This document shows positions 17,293 to 25,271 of a DNA stretch of 42,583 bases, piece after piece (positions within the stretch are counted from its first letter, which is position 1; each line of letters begins with the position of its first letter). Location: assembly GCF_017312405.1 (NCBI RefSeq), contig NZ_BLTG01000031.1, positions 1 through 42,583 of the forward strand. Reading direction: 5' to 3'. Under the pieces are notes generated by a model that was not told the origin of the DNA, searched no databases, and saw only the letters and a program-made list of their open reading frames with translations. The position numbers were made by a program, and so were the translations under genes. This DNA is from Mycobacterium sp. PO1 (GTDB lineage: Bacteria; Actinomycetota; Actinomycetes; Mycobacteriales; Mycobacteriaceae).

Positions 17293-17948
17293 GGAATTCA
17301 CCAGCGAAACTCGAGCCCGATGACGGCGACGCCGCCCACTCCGCCGGAGCCGACGACCAACCACCAACACCCGGGAAAGCATCGAACAGCGCGTCGGGAT
17401 GTGAGTCCGGCGTCGCGCCAGAATGCCAGGACCCTGTCGAGGTCGACCCGACAGACGATCGTCGCGGCACCTTCGTGCGGATGCTCGCATTCTGGCTCTT
17501 GCCCTTTATCGCGTTGTTGCTCGCGCTGGGCGCGGCCTACTTCAAGTATCAAGAAGGGACCGCCGGTGACGAGGATCGCGCCCGCGTTGAAACCGTACAG
17601 GTCGCCACCGAAGCGACGGTCGCGATGCTGTCCTACACGCCTGAAACGGCAGCCGAGAAACTGAAGGCTGCGCGGGATCGACTGACAGGACCATTTCGCG
17701 GTTCATATACATCGTTGACTGAGGATGTCGTCATTCCTGGGGCACAGCAGCAGCGAATCTCGGCCACCGCCAGGGTGTCAGCCGCCGCCTCCGTCTCCGT
17801 AAGCAAGAACCGTGCCATCGTCATGGTGTTTGTCGACCAAACCACCACCGTGGGCAATGACGCGCCGACAGACACCGACTCCGTCGTTCAGGTCAGCCTC
17901 GACAAAGTCGGATCCCGCTGGTTGATATCGGGTTTCGAGCCGAAATGA
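17289..17948 (+). CDS. Mce-associated membrane protein (Mas), second
   Basis: A 219-residue protein with the same plan as its neighbour: Asp/Pro/Ser-rich N-terminus, one membrane helix at about 65-85, and an extracytoplasmic domain containing AARDRLTGPFRGSYTSLTED and a C-terminal strand VGSRWLISGFEP, which is the Mas/NTF2-like signature. ATG 17289 overlaps the previous stop. It is the last member of the tightly coupled yrbE-mce block; a 69-base gap follows. Confidence 0.88.
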   Translation: MRNSPAKLEPDDGDAAHSAGADDQPPTPGKASNSASGCESGVAPECQDPVEVDPTDDRRGTFVRMLAFWLLPFIALLLALGAAYFKYQEGTAGDEDRARVETVQVATEATVAMLSYTPETAAEKLKAARDRLTGPFRGSYTSLTEDVVIPGAQQQRISATARVSAAASVSVSKNRAIVMVFVDQTTTVGNDAPTDTDSVVQVSLDKVGSRWLISGFEPK

Positions 17949-18017
17949 GCACCATCCAAACTTCAAGGTCGGCTGGTGGCCCCCGAGTCCGCCAATAGCA
18001 GCGTGTGAGGAGTGACC

Positions 18018-19160
18018 TTGAGTGCCGTGCGCGCAGTGAGACCATTTAGCATCCACGTCGCCGATGACGTTCTCGACGATCTACGAACGCGTCTTTCGCG
18101 GACCCGTTGGCCCGAAGCCGAATGTGTACCGGACTGGACCCAGGGCATCCCACTCGGGTACACCCGCGAACTGGCCGCCTATTGGGCCGACGGATACGAC
18201 TGGCGGTCCCGTGAAGCCGCCCTCAACCGATTCGATCAGTTCGTCGTCGAAATCGACGGCGTGGACATCCATTTCATTCACCAGCGATCTCCGCACCAAG
18301 AGGCTTTTCCGCTGGTGATCACCCACGGCTGGCCTGGCTCGATCGTGGAGTTTCGCAACGTGATCGAGCCGCTGACCAATCCGACTGCCCACGGGGGACG
18401 GGCCGAGGACGCCTTCCACGTGGTGTGCCCGGCGCTTCCGGGCTACGGCTTCTCCGGCAAGCCCACCCACTCCGGGTGGGGTGTTGAAAGAATCGCGCAG
18501 GCCTGGGAGGCGCTCATGCTGCGCCTTGGCTACCAGCGCTACGGCGCCCAAGGCGGCGACTGGGGCGCAGCGATCACCACACAAATGGGCCGCAACCGCG
18601 GCCACTGCGCCGCCATCCATCTGAATATGCCGATCGCTTACCCTCCCGCGGGTGGCATCACCGATCCGACCGAGGAAGAACAGCTGGCCCTGGCCGCCCT
18701 GACGACTTATCAGCGTTGGGAGACAGGCTATTCCGAGCAGCAGTCCACCCGGCCTCAGACCGTCGGCTACGGACTGGCCGATTCGCCGGTCGGCCAGATG
18801 GCGTGGATCGTCGAGAAATTCGCAGCGTGGATGGACTGCGACGGCCATCCCGAGAACGTGCTCAGCCGCGATGAGCTCCTCGACAACGTCATGATGTACT
18901 GGGCTACCAATAGTGGCTCCTCCTCGGCCCGGTTGTACTGGGAGAGCTTCAAGACCCTGGACGCGACAACTCGTGTGGAATTGCCCACTGGTATTGCTGC
19001 CTTTCCCAAGGAGGTCCTGCGCGCACCGCGAAGTTGGTGCGAACCGATCTACAACATCACCCATTGGACGACCATGCCGCGCGGCGGGCACTTCGCCGCT
19101 TTGGAACAACCGGGACTCTTCGTCGACGACATCCGCGCATTCTTCGAATCCGTGCGGTGA
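18018..19160 (+). CDS. Epoxide hydrolase (alpha/beta hydrolase with EHN domain)
   Basis: A 380-residue enzyme with the N-terminal EHN domain (about 8-118) typical of microsomal-type epoxide hydrolases, then the alpha/beta-hydrolase core. Oxyanion motif HGWPG at 103-107, nucleophile Asp181 in GGDWGA, catalytic His358 in RGGHFAALE. The family opens epoxides to vicinal diols. TTG 18018 is chosen because GAGGAG at 18007-18012 is 5 bases upstream; the in-frame GTG at 18012 lies inside that site. It follows the mce block by 69 bases on the same strand and may be its last gene, or a separate unit. Confidence 0.88.
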   Translation: MSAVRAVRPFSIHVADDVLDDLRTRLSRTRWPEAECVPDWTQGIPLGYTRELAAYWADGYDWRSREAALNRFDQFVVEIDGVDIHFIHQRSPHQEAFPLVITHGWPGSIVEFRNVIEPLTNPTAHGGRAEDAFHVVCPALPGYGFSGKPTHSGWGVERIAQAWEALMLRLGYQRYGAQGGDWGAAITTQMGRNRGHCAAIHLNMPIAYPPAGGITDPTEEEQLALAALTTYQRWETGYSEQQSTRPQTVGYGLADSPVGQMAWIVEKFAAWMDCDGHPENVLSRDELLDNVMMYWATNSGSSSARLYWESFKTLDATTRVELPTGIAAFPKEVLRAPRSWCEPIYNITHWTTMPRGGHFAALEQPGLFVDDIRAFFESVR

Positions 19161-19295
19161 TACGGCCAGCCGACAGGCAACGAAGCTTTGGGAGCACGCT
19201 TTCGATGAGCTAAACTTTCTGTATTGCGGAGATATTATCTGCTAGCAAGAGGATGCCCGCTGACAATCACGTGTCAACTATCAAGGAGGCGATGA
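19161..19295 (+). promoter_or_regulatory. Probable promoter region of the aldehyde dehydrogenase gene
   Basis: A 135-base gap, AT-richer than its surroundings. It holds a TATTAT -10-like hexamer at about 19233-19238 inside an imperfect palindrome (GCGGAGA then TATCTGC around a TAT centre). I see no good -35 at 16-18 bases. AAGGAGG at 19283-19289 is the ribosome site for the next gene. Confidence 0.35.
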
Positions 19296-20756
19296 GTGGT
19301 CGACGACGCACGCAGTGCAGTCATGAGAACGTGGACGCTCCCGCTAGGTGTCGCAACTTTGCAGGGCCACAGCGTCTACGACGTGGAGGATCCGTGTACC
19401 GGAGACGTGCTGACCCAGGTGCCCGACTGCAGCAGTGAGGATGTCGACAGGGTGGTGGCGACTGCACATGCCGCTCAACGCGATTGGGCGCTGCGGACGC
19501 CTCGCCAGCGCGGCACCGCGCTGCGGGCTTTGGCGACACTCATGCGCGATCACTCTGAAGAACTCGCGCTGCTCGACGCAATTGACGGCGGCTTTCCACT
19601 GCCTGCGATGCGCGACGACGTCACGTGGGCGGCCGACGTGCTCGAGCTGATGGCAGACGCCGCGCTCAACCTCAGCGGACGCACTATCCCGCTCTCGGCG
19701 AACCTGCACTACACGCTGCAGCAACCCTACGGCGTGGTCGCCCGAATCGTGCCCTTCAATCATCCTGTTTTCTTCGCGGGATCCAAGATCGCCGCTCCGC
19801 TGATGGCGGGGAACGCTGTGGTGCTCAAAGCTCCCGATCAAACACCGTTGTCGGCCATCCGGCTCGCCGAGCTCGCCAGGGAGGTCCTGCCCGAAGGCCT
19901 ATTCGGGGTGGTAACCGGGCACGGGGCAACTGCCGGCGCCGCGTTGGTTGCCCATCCACTAGTCCGGCGAATCGGCTTCATCGGCTCCCCGGGCACGGGC
20001 CGACATATCCAGCGCTTGGCGGCCGAGCACGGCGTCAAATACGTCACGCTGGAACTCGGCGGCAAGAACCCGATGATCGTCATGCCCGACGCCGACCTCG
20101 AGGCGGCTGCCAAAAGCGCCGTGGTAGGGATGAACTTCACCACCACCGCGGGCCAATCATGCGGATCAACAAGCAGACTGCTGCTGCACGAAGCGATCGC
20201 TGACGAGGTGATTGATCTGGTCGTCGATCAGGTCGCTGCCATCAAGGTAGGCGACCCGCTCGTTGACGGCACGGACATGGGACCCGTCATCGACCAAGCG
20301 CAATACTCAAAGTCGTTGCGGGCCATCGAGTCAGGACGGGCGGGCGGCGCCAGCGTACTTACCGGTGGAGGACGCGCGCAGGGTGTTGGTAGCAAAGGCT
20401 GGTATGTCGCCCCGACCGTATTGGCTGGAGTGGCACCACAAGCCGATGTCGCCCGCGACGAGATCTTCGGGCCCGTTCTTTCGGTGCTGACCGTCCGTGA
20501 CGAAGCCGAGGCTGTCGAAGTTGCCAACAGCGTCGAGTTCGGGTTGACCGCCGCGGTGTGGACCAACGACGTAAGCCAAGCCCACCGCATGGCTGCGGGA
20601 CTTGATGCCGGCTACGTCTGGATAAACGGCAGTGCACGCCACTACTGGGGGTTGCCCTTCGGCGGTCGGAAATCGTCAGGTGTTGGATCCGAAGAGTCCA
20701 CGGAGGAACTGCTGTCCTACACCCAAGTCAAGGCAGTAACCGTCACCTTGGACTGA
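19296..20756 (+). CDS. Aldehyde dehydrogenase (NAD(P)-dependent)
   Basis: ALDH-superfamily enzyme of 486 residues oxidising an aldehyde to the acid. Catalytic Cys289 (AGQSCGS), general base Glu253 (LELGGKNP), Asn155 (PFNHP), cofactor Lys178 (LKAPDQTP) and the FIGSPGTG loop (228-235) are all present, as is the EIFGPVL C-terminal motif. GTG 19296 follows AAGGAGG by 6 bases; a nearby ATG at 19292 is in another frame. It forms a single-gene unit: a promoter-like gap precedes it and a hairpin follows its stop. The aldehyde could come from the epoxide hydrolase or ring-cleavage steps (inference). Confidence 0.93.
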   Translation: MVDDARSAVMRTWTLPLGVATLQGHSVYDVEDPCTGDVLTQVPDCSSEDVDRVVATAHAAQRDWALRTPRQRGTALRALATLMRDHSEELALLDAIDGGFPLPAMRDDVTWAADVLELMADAALNLSGRTIPLSANLHYTLQQPYGVVARIVPFNHPVFFAGSKIAAPLMAGNAVVLKAPDQTPLSAIRLAELAREVLPEGLFGVVTGHGATAGAALVAHPLVRRIGFIGSPGTGRHIQRLAAEHGVKYVTLELGGKNPMIVMPDADLEAAAKSAVVGMNFTTTAGQSCGSTSRLLLHEAIADEVIDLVVDQVAAIKVGDPLVDGTDMGPVIDQAQYSKSLRAIESGRAGGASVLTGGGRAQGVGSKGWYVAPTVLAGVAPQADVARDEIFGPVLSVLTVRDEAEAVEVANSVEFGLTAAVWTNDVSQAHRMAAGLDAGYVWINGSARHYWGLPFGGRKSSGVGSEESTEELLSYTQVKAVTVTLD

Positions 20757-20761
20757 ACTGC

Positions 20762-20785
20762 GTCGATGCGCCGGAAGGCGTCGAC
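20762..20785 (+). terminator. Hairpin terminator candidate after the aldehyde dehydrogenase
   Basis: Five bases after the stop: GTCGA, bulge TG, CGCC, loop GGAA, GGCG, TCGAC. Nine base pairs with one bulge, no T-tract, as is common for actinobacterial terminators. Confidence 0.5.
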
Positions 20786-21035
20786 AGCGGACGGTGACCT
20801 TTCTCGCAGTCGAAATCCTGTGGGAGAACTGCTATTTGACGTAGGGCGTCAGTCGGCCGTGCATCGGCGCCCCAGACGATAAGCGACCGATTAGAAAATC
20901 GACTCGGGACACGGCATCGCGCCGTTGCGGGTATGTGACACGCGGCTGTTTCCCCCGGAACCCCTCCGATGCCCGCGGCGGCGGCTATGTCCGGCGTCGG
21001 GTCGGGCAGCACGCAATCGACTGGTACACGCCGAC

Positions 21036-21071
21036 TTGCGCTAGCATCAGTTGTAGTTTCAAAATAGTTGT
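21036..21071 (+). promoter_or_regulatory. Promoter/operator of the MFS-MarR unit
   Basis: TTGCGC (21036-21041) and CAAAAT (21060-21065) are 18 bases apart and would put the transcript start at or next to GTG 21072, consistent with leaderless translation, since no ribosome site is visible. Overlapping the -10 is a 17-bp element (21055-21071, AGTTTCAAAATAGTTGT) sharing 13 of 17 bases with an element at 23184-23200. AGTTGT is also repeated directly at 21049 and 21066, and AGTTTCA/TGAAACT form a 7-bp inverted repeat (21055-21061 and 21077-21083). Likely binding site of the MarR regulator encoded at 22522. Confidence 0.45.
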
Positions 21072-22532
21072 GTGAATGAAACTGTTGTCGAACGACTGAG
21101 CCGCCGGCACAAGGCCTTCGTCCTGGCGTCCTGCTGCCTGAGCGTGCTCATTGTGTCGATCGACGTGACCATCGCCAACGTTGCAATCCCGAGCATCCGC
21201 GCCGACCTTTCGGCGTCGCCTTCGCAAATGCAGTGGGTCATTGACATCTACACCTTGATGGTGGCCTCGCTATTGCTGCTCTCGGGTGCCATGGCCGACC
21301 GATTCGGTCGGCGGCGTACGTTGCAGATCGGGTTGACAATCTTTGCGTCGGCCTCCCTACTGTGCAGCGTGGCTCCCAACGTCGAAACGCTGATCGGCGC
21401 CCGCTTCCTGCAGGCGATCGGCGGTTCGATGCTCACTCCTGCTGGGTTGTCGATCGTCACGCAGGTGTTCACCGGCAGAGTGGAGCGCGCGCGCGTCATC
21501 GGCATATGGGGGGGCGTCGTAGGCATCTCGATGGCCTTGGGTCCGATCATGGGCGGAATACTTCTCGAGTATGTTGACTGGCGAGCAGTGTTCTGGATCA
21601 ACGTGCCGATCTGCGCGCTTGCGGTGCTGTTGACCGCGATCTTCGTTCCCGAATCCAAGTCGGTCACCATGCGCCACGTCGACCTGATCGGCTTGGTCCT
21701 GGGCATGGCCTTCCTGTTCGGACTGGTGTTCGTGCTCATCGAAGGGCCAGGGATGGGCTGGACCGACACCCGCGTCGTCGTTAGCTGTTGCCTCGCAGCG
21801 CTGGCCTTCGCGACATTCCTGCGCTACGAGTCACGCCGCCTCGACCCGTTCGTCGAGCTCCGATTCTTCCGCAGCATCCCGTTTGCTTCGGCGACGGCCA
21901 TCGCGGTGTGCGCATTCGCTGCATGGGGCGCGTTCCTGTTCATGATGTCAATCTATTTGCAAGGGGAGCGCGGGCTTTCAGCGGTGAATACCGGGCTGAT
22001 GTTTCTGCCCGTGGCCGTCGGCGCATTCATCTTCTCGCCCTTGTCTGGCCGGCTGGTGGGGCGATTTGGTGCCAGACCGTCGCTGATGATCGCCGGCGCA
22101 TTGATCGTCGCCGCGACTCTCATGTTCGCGCAGATGAGCGACGCTACCCCGCAATGGCGAATGCTGGTCGCCTTTGCGGTTTTCGGCGTCGGTACTTCGA
22201 TGGTGAACGCACCGGTCACAACCGCGGCCGTCAGCGGTATGCCGACCGACCGCGCCGGTGCGGCGGCGGCTATCACATCCACGAGCCGACAGGTGGGCGT
22301 CGCCGTCGGTGTGGCCATATGTGGCCCGGTCGCTGGTGCGGCATTGGGCGACACCAACGTCGATTTCGCGGTCTCCGCCCAGCCCCTATGGCTAGTGTTC
22401 GCTGGAGTTGGTGTGCTGATCTTCACGCTCGGTGTCTACTCGACGTCGAAGCGCGCGCTGCGCTCAGCAGAGCATCTGGCGCCGCTGATCGCAGGAACCG
22501 ATTCGCGACGGGAGGTTGCCGATGTCGCGTAA
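21072..22532 (+). CDS. MFS transporter, DHA2 (14-TM, EmrB/QacA-type) drug:H+ antiporter
   Basis: A 486-residue inner-membrane protein. Motif A (MADRFGRRR) lies between helices 2 and 3 at 74-82; Asp31 sits in helix 1 (SIDVTIANVAIP), as in DHA2 exporters; RFLQAIGGSMLTPAG and the antiporter-type GPIMGGILLEYVDWRAVFWINVP motif C region are present. About 14 hydrophobic segments can be counted. Members export hydrophobic drugs or aromatic compounds. GTG 21072 has no ribosome site and may be leaderless. The 3' end overlaps the MarR gene by 11 bases, so it is probably regulated by it and could export a toxic substrate or intermediate. Confidence 0.92.
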   Translation: MNETVVERLSRRHKAFVLASCCLSVLIVSIDVTIANVAIPSIRADLSASPSQMQWVIDIYTLMVASLLLLSGAMADRFGRRRTLQIGLTIFASASLLCSVAPNVETLIGARFLQAIGGSMLTPAGLSIVTQVFTGRVERARVIGIWGGVVGISMALGPIMGGILLEYVDWRAVFWINVPICALAVLLTAIFVPESKSVTMRHVDLIGLVLGMAFLFGLVFVLIEGPGMGWTDTRVVVSCCLAALAFATFLRYESRRLDPFVELRFFRSIPFASATAIAVCAFAAWGAFLFMMSIYLQGERGLSAVNTGLMFLPVAVGAFIFSPLSGRLVGRFGARPSLMIAGALIVAATLMFAQMSDATPQWRMLVAFAVFGVGTSMVNAPVTTAAVSGMPTDRAGAAAAITSTSRQVGVAVGVAICGPVAGAALGDTNVDFAVSAQPLWLVFAGVGVLIFTLGVYSTSKRALRSAEHLAPLIAGTDSRREVADVA

Positions 22533-22950
22533 TCCGGAAGCGGACGAGGTCTGGCGCGCGATGACCGCACTGGTCACCGACAACCGCGACAGTTGGAGGC
22601 GAGCGACCGTCGACCAGACGGGCCTACCTTTCAGTCGCATCCGGATCCTGCTCCGGCTGGCCCGCGGGTCGATGACCGTCAAAGAGGTCGCGCACGCCGT
22701 GACCATCGATGCCCCGGCGGCCACGGTGGCCGTCAACGATCTGGAGGACCGCGGCCTAGTCATGCGTCAGACTATTCCCACCAACCGGCGGTGTAAAGTG
22801 GTATCACTGACCGACGCTGGCTGGTCGATGGTGGCCACCATCAATGCGGTCGACGACCCGGCTCCCGAAGCGCTTGCGGCACTTGAGGGTAGTGAACTGA
22901 GGGCGCTGCGCGATGCGATAGCAAGAGTCAGCGCCGCCGCCAAACACTGA
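22522..22950 (+). CDS. MarR-family transcriptional regulator
   Basis: A 142-residue winged helix-turn-helix protein: HTH at about 52-78 (MTVKEVAHAVTIDAPAATVAVNDL), beta wing at about 82-96 with TNRRCKVVSLT, and dimerising helices at both ends. MarR proteins repress exporters or catabolic genes and release DNA when they bind aromatic or phenolic ligands. ATG 22522 has GGGAGG at 22510-22515; an in-frame TTG at 22516 is less likely. Overlap with the MFS gene indicates a MarR-exporter unit. The shared element before the MFS gene and before the Rieske gene at 23283 makes both its candidate targets. Confidence 0.88.
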   Translation: MSRNPEADEVWRAMTALVTDNRDSWRRATVDQTGLPFSRIRILLRLARGSMTVKEVAHAVTIDAPAATVAVNDLEDRGLVMRQTIPTNRRCKVVSLTDAGWSMVATINAVDDPAPEALAALEGSELRALRDAIARVSAAAKH

Positions 22951-22961
22951 ATGAAAGCCGC

Positions 22962-22997
22962 GGCCGGATCGCTCAACGAACGACTCTCAGTCCGGCC
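22962..22997 (+). terminator. Hairpin terminator candidate after the MarR gene
   Basis: Perfect 7-bp arms GGCCGGA (22962-22968) and TCCGGCC (22991-22997) with a 22-base loop, 11 bases after the marR stop. The loop is long and there is no T-tract, so this is tentative. Confidence 0.35.
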
Positions 22998-23120
22998 TAG
23001 CGAACCTGCAACTTGCCAGGGTCGCTGTGGGGTACTGCAGAAGTCGGGTCAGATGGCGGGATTGGTGGACCAAGGGCCGCGACTGTCGAGAAGAACTCTG
23101 TTCGGTTGGAGTCCTGGGTG

Positions 23121-23172
23121 GCAGACGTCGGTCTGCGAGGGGATGCCGGCTGACACCGCCGTTACCGCGGTG
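23121..23172 (+). terminator. Tandem hairpins upstream of the region-3 operon
   Basis: GCAGAC-GTCG-GTCTGC (23121-23136) is a perfect 6-bp stem with a 4-base loop; CACCGC-7 bases-GCGGTG (23154-23172) is a second 6-bp stem, followed by an AT-rich run (CTAAATAATAG). Could be a terminator pair shielding the next operon. Confidence 0.3.
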
Positions 23173-23183
23173 GCCTAAATAAT

Positions 23184-23200
23184 AGCTTGCAAACAGTTGT
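23184..23200 (+). promoter_or_regulatory. Candidate operator shared with the MFS promoter
   Basis: AGCTTGCAAACAGTTGT matches the 21055-21071 element at 13 of 17 positions. It sits 83 bases before the Rieske start at 23283, within the most AT-rich part of the gap. It suggests that one regulator, perhaps the adjacent MarR, controls both the exporter and this catabolic operon. Confidence 0.4.
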
Positions 23201-23282
23201 CATCCTATGTAAGCTTCCGTGTGGTGTAGCCCACATGAGTGCTCACGTTCTACGGGCACAAATCGATAGGAAGGTGCGCCCG

Positions 23283-24626
23283 GTGGATTCGATGGTGCCT
23301 GATGCGACGACAATGCGAACATTAGAGAATGCGCGCGGCTCCATCCTGAAGGGTCGCCTCCCTGCGTCTCTCATCGCTAATGCAGCGCTTTACGAGCTTG
23401 AATTGAGGCGAGTATTTGGTAGGACCTGGCAGTTTCTCTGCCACGAAGACGAGATCCCCAATGCGGGTGACTATGTAGTGCGCTACATCGCTGATAACTC
23501 AATTATTGTCGCGCGGCAGCAGGATATGACGATTCGGGCGATGTCGAACTCGTGTCGGCACCGCGGCACGCTGCTTTGCCGAACCGAGTCTGGGAATGAG
23601 TCGGCGTTCCAGTGTCCGTACCACGGTTGGACCTATCGAAACAACGGTGATCTCATCGCGATACCTGCGCAGCAGGCAGTGTACGGTGCTGCGTTCGACA
23701 AGAGTCGGCTAGGGTTGCGCGCTCTGCCGATGCTGGACTCGTACGCGGGCCTTGTCTTCGGGTGTGTGTCGGATGAGGCGCCGGGACTGGATGAGTACCT
23801 CGGGGACATGCGCTGGTATCTCGACTTGATGATGAAGAAGAGCCCGGCCGGCCTTGAGGCGTGGGGTGCCCCGCAGCGTTGGGTGATTGACGCGAACTGG
23901 AAGACCGGCGCCGACAACTTTGTTGGGGACGGCTATCACACGGTCATGACGCACCGTTCGATGTGTGAGCTGGGGTTGTTACCGCCCGATAATGTGGCCG
24001 TTTCGCCGGCCCACGTCAGCCTATCGGGCGGGCACGGGGCGGGCGTTCTAGGCGCACCACCCGGCATACCCGCACCGCCGTACATGGGCTATCCGGAGGA
24101 AGTCGTCTCCGGTCTCAGCGAGGGTTACGGCGATGACGTCCATGGCGAGATGCTGAAACGGACGATGTTCATTCATGGCAATGTGTTCCCGAACTTGTCC
24201 TTCTTGAACGCCTTCATCGCCAAGGACGGGGAGTCTATGCCCGTGCCCATTCTGACCTTGCGGCAATGGCGTCCCTTGGACGCAGCGCGTATGGAGGTGT
24301 GGTCGTGGTTCTTCGTGGAGCGCAACGCGCCCGAAGAGTTCAAGCAGCAGTCGTTTGAGACTTATGTTCGGACGTTCGGGGTCGGGGGTGTCTTCGAGCA
24401 GGATGACGCCGAGATATTCCAGGCTATTACCAAGGGAACACGCGGCGAGTTGGCTGGTGGTGTGGAGCTGAACCTGGAGATGGGACTGGACAATCTGGCT
24501 CCTGATCCAACGTGGCTGGGCCCGGGACGACCGTTGGCCAGTGGCTACGCCGAACAGAATCAGCGCGAGTACTGGAAGCAGTACTTCGACTATCTGGCCA
24601 CACCGAGAAGGGATGAGAACGTATGA
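23283..24626 (+). CDS. Rieske non-heme iron oxygenase, alpha subunit
   Basis: A 447-residue alpha subunit. Rieske ligands C91-x-H93 (CRHRG) and C111-x2-H114 (CPYHGW); iron site Asp216, His219 and His224 in GDGYHTVMTH; distal acidic residue in VFEQDDAE. Strongly similar along its whole length to the alpha subunit at 119. GTG 23283 is chosen because AGGAAGG (23268-23274) is 8 bases upstream; the frame stays open to 23187, with alternative starts at ATG 23235 and ATG 23292. Its stop overlaps the beta gene (ATGA). Third positions look less C-rich by eye than in the mce genes, hinting at a different origin. Confidence 0.93.
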   Translation: MDSMVPDATTMRTLENARGSILKGRLPASLIANAALYELELRRVFGRTWQFLCHEDEIPNAGDYVVRYIADNSIIVARQQDMTIRAMSNSCRHRGTLLCRTESGNESAFQCPYHGWTYRNNGDLIAIPAQQAVYGAAFDKSRLGLRALPMLDSYAGLVFGCVSDEAPGLDEYLGDMRWYLDLMMKKSPAGLEAWGAPQRWVIDANWKTGADNFVGDGYHTVMTHRSMCELGLLPPDNVAVSPAHVSLSGGHGAGVLGAPPGIPAPPYMGYPEEVVSGLSEGYGDDVHGEMLKRTMFIHGNVFPNLSFLNAFIAKDGESMPVPILTLRQWRPLDAARMEVWSWFFVERNAPEEFKQQSFETYVRTFGVGGVFEQDDAEIFQAITKGTRGELAGGVELNLEMGLDNLAPDPTWLGPGRPLASGYAEQNQREYWKQYFDYLATPRRDENV

Positions 24627-25165
24627 CGACAACGGTGCCGCAGGATCCACCTAAGGCTGCGAGGGTTTCGCGCGACGTGCGCGAGGAAATCGAAGACTTC
24701 CTTTTCGACGAGGCCGATCTGTTGGATCGCGATGAGTTCGAAGAGTGGCTGGAATTGCTGGCACCGAATGTGCACTATTTCGCGCGCGTCCGTCAGACGC
24801 TTCGCAGAGCAGGTGGCCCGGGGTTCTCTGAGCGCTCTATGCACCTGAGTGATAACTACACGAGTCTGAAGATGCGTATTCAGCGGCACCGAACGTCGTC
24901 GGATTGGGCTGAGGATCCTCCGTCGCGGATCCGGCACTACATCACCAATGTCAGGGTCAGGTCTGGTGAGGACGGCGATGAGTACCGTGTGACGTCGAAT
25001 GCGTTGCTGGTGCGCACGCGCGCGGACGAGCCTAAGGCGGAGACAGTCGCTGCCGAGCGCCGAGACATTATTCGTCGCGACGAGACGGGTTTGAAACTGG
25101 TCCAGCGCGAGATCCTGCTGGATCACACCACATTGCCCACGCACAACCTGTCATTCTGGATCTAA
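24623..25165 (+). CDS. Ring-hydroxylating oxygenase beta subunit
   Basis: A 180-residue SnoaL/NTF2-fold small subunit. It has the family pattern IEDFLFDEADLLDRDEFEEW then LELLAPNVHYFARVR, a DNYTSLKMRIQR helix, SRIRHYITNVRV strand and a C-terminus LLDHTTLPTHNLSFWI. ATG 24623 overlaps the alpha stop. Structural partner of the alpha subunit at 23283. A hairpin follows its stop. Confidence 0.92.
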   Translation: MTTTVPQDPPKAARVSRDVREEIEDFLFDEADLLDRDEFEEWLELLAPNVHYFARVRQTLRRAGGPGFSERSMHLSDNYTSLKMRIQRHRTSSDWAEDPPSRIRHYITNVRVRSGEDGDEYRVTSNALLVRTRADEPKAETVAAERRDIIRRDETGLKLVQREILLDHTTLPTHNLSFWI

Positions 25166-25190
25166 GGTGCCGGTGAGCTTGACATCATTA

Positions 25191-25207
25191 CGGCGGCGCC
25201 TCCGCCG
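25191..25207 (+). terminator. Hairpin after the beta-subunit gene
   Basis: Perfect 6-bp stem CGGCGG-CGCCT-CCGCCG, 25 bases after the beta-subunit stop and 64 bases before the next gene. No T-tract. It may terminate or attenuate transcription between the oxygenase pair and the downstream catabolic genes. Confidence 0.45.
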
Positions 25208-25271
25208 AAACTCCGGCCCACGAACGTTGTGGCCGAGCGAATTTGGGTCTGTCCTTAAGGTAGGCCGGTAG

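Larger units (their letters stand above)
20757..21071 (+). other. Intergenic gap between aldehyde dehydrogenase and MFS genes
   Basis: No convincing gene on either strand. It holds a terminator-like hairpin at its start (20762-20785), a small perfect inverted repeat CGATT-AGAA-AATCG at 20888-20901, and the promoter/operator area of the MFS gene at its end. The only longer minus-strand frame here (20743-21012) has no recognisable features. Confidence 0.6.
22951..23282 (+). other. Intergenic gap with hairpins and upstream region of the region-3 operon
   Basis: 332 bases without a supported gene. An ATG frame at 22951-23178 (75 codons) has no ribosome site and no recognisable features. The gap contains three hairpins (22962-22997, 23121-23136, 23154-23172) and then an AT-rich stretch with the element at 23184-23200. 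The mRNA leader before GTG 23283 ends in AGGAAGG. Confidence 0.6.

Noticed and set aside
20743..21012. Minus-strand 89-codon frame in the gap before the MFS gene
   Set aside because: No motif, no ribosome site and it crosses the terminator-like hairpin.
22951..23178. ATG frame of 75 codons after the MarR gene
   Set aside because: No ribosome site, crosses three hairpins and has no protein-like pattern.
23206..23211. TATGTA as the -10 box of the Rieske operon at 23283
   Set aside because: The nearest -35-like TTGCAA is only 13 bases upstream and no other good hexamer fits.
23187..23282. Upstream extension of the third Rieske alpha subunit
   Set aside because: It would cover the candidate operator at 23184-23200 and lacks a ribosome site; GTG 23283 has AGGAAGG at good spacing.
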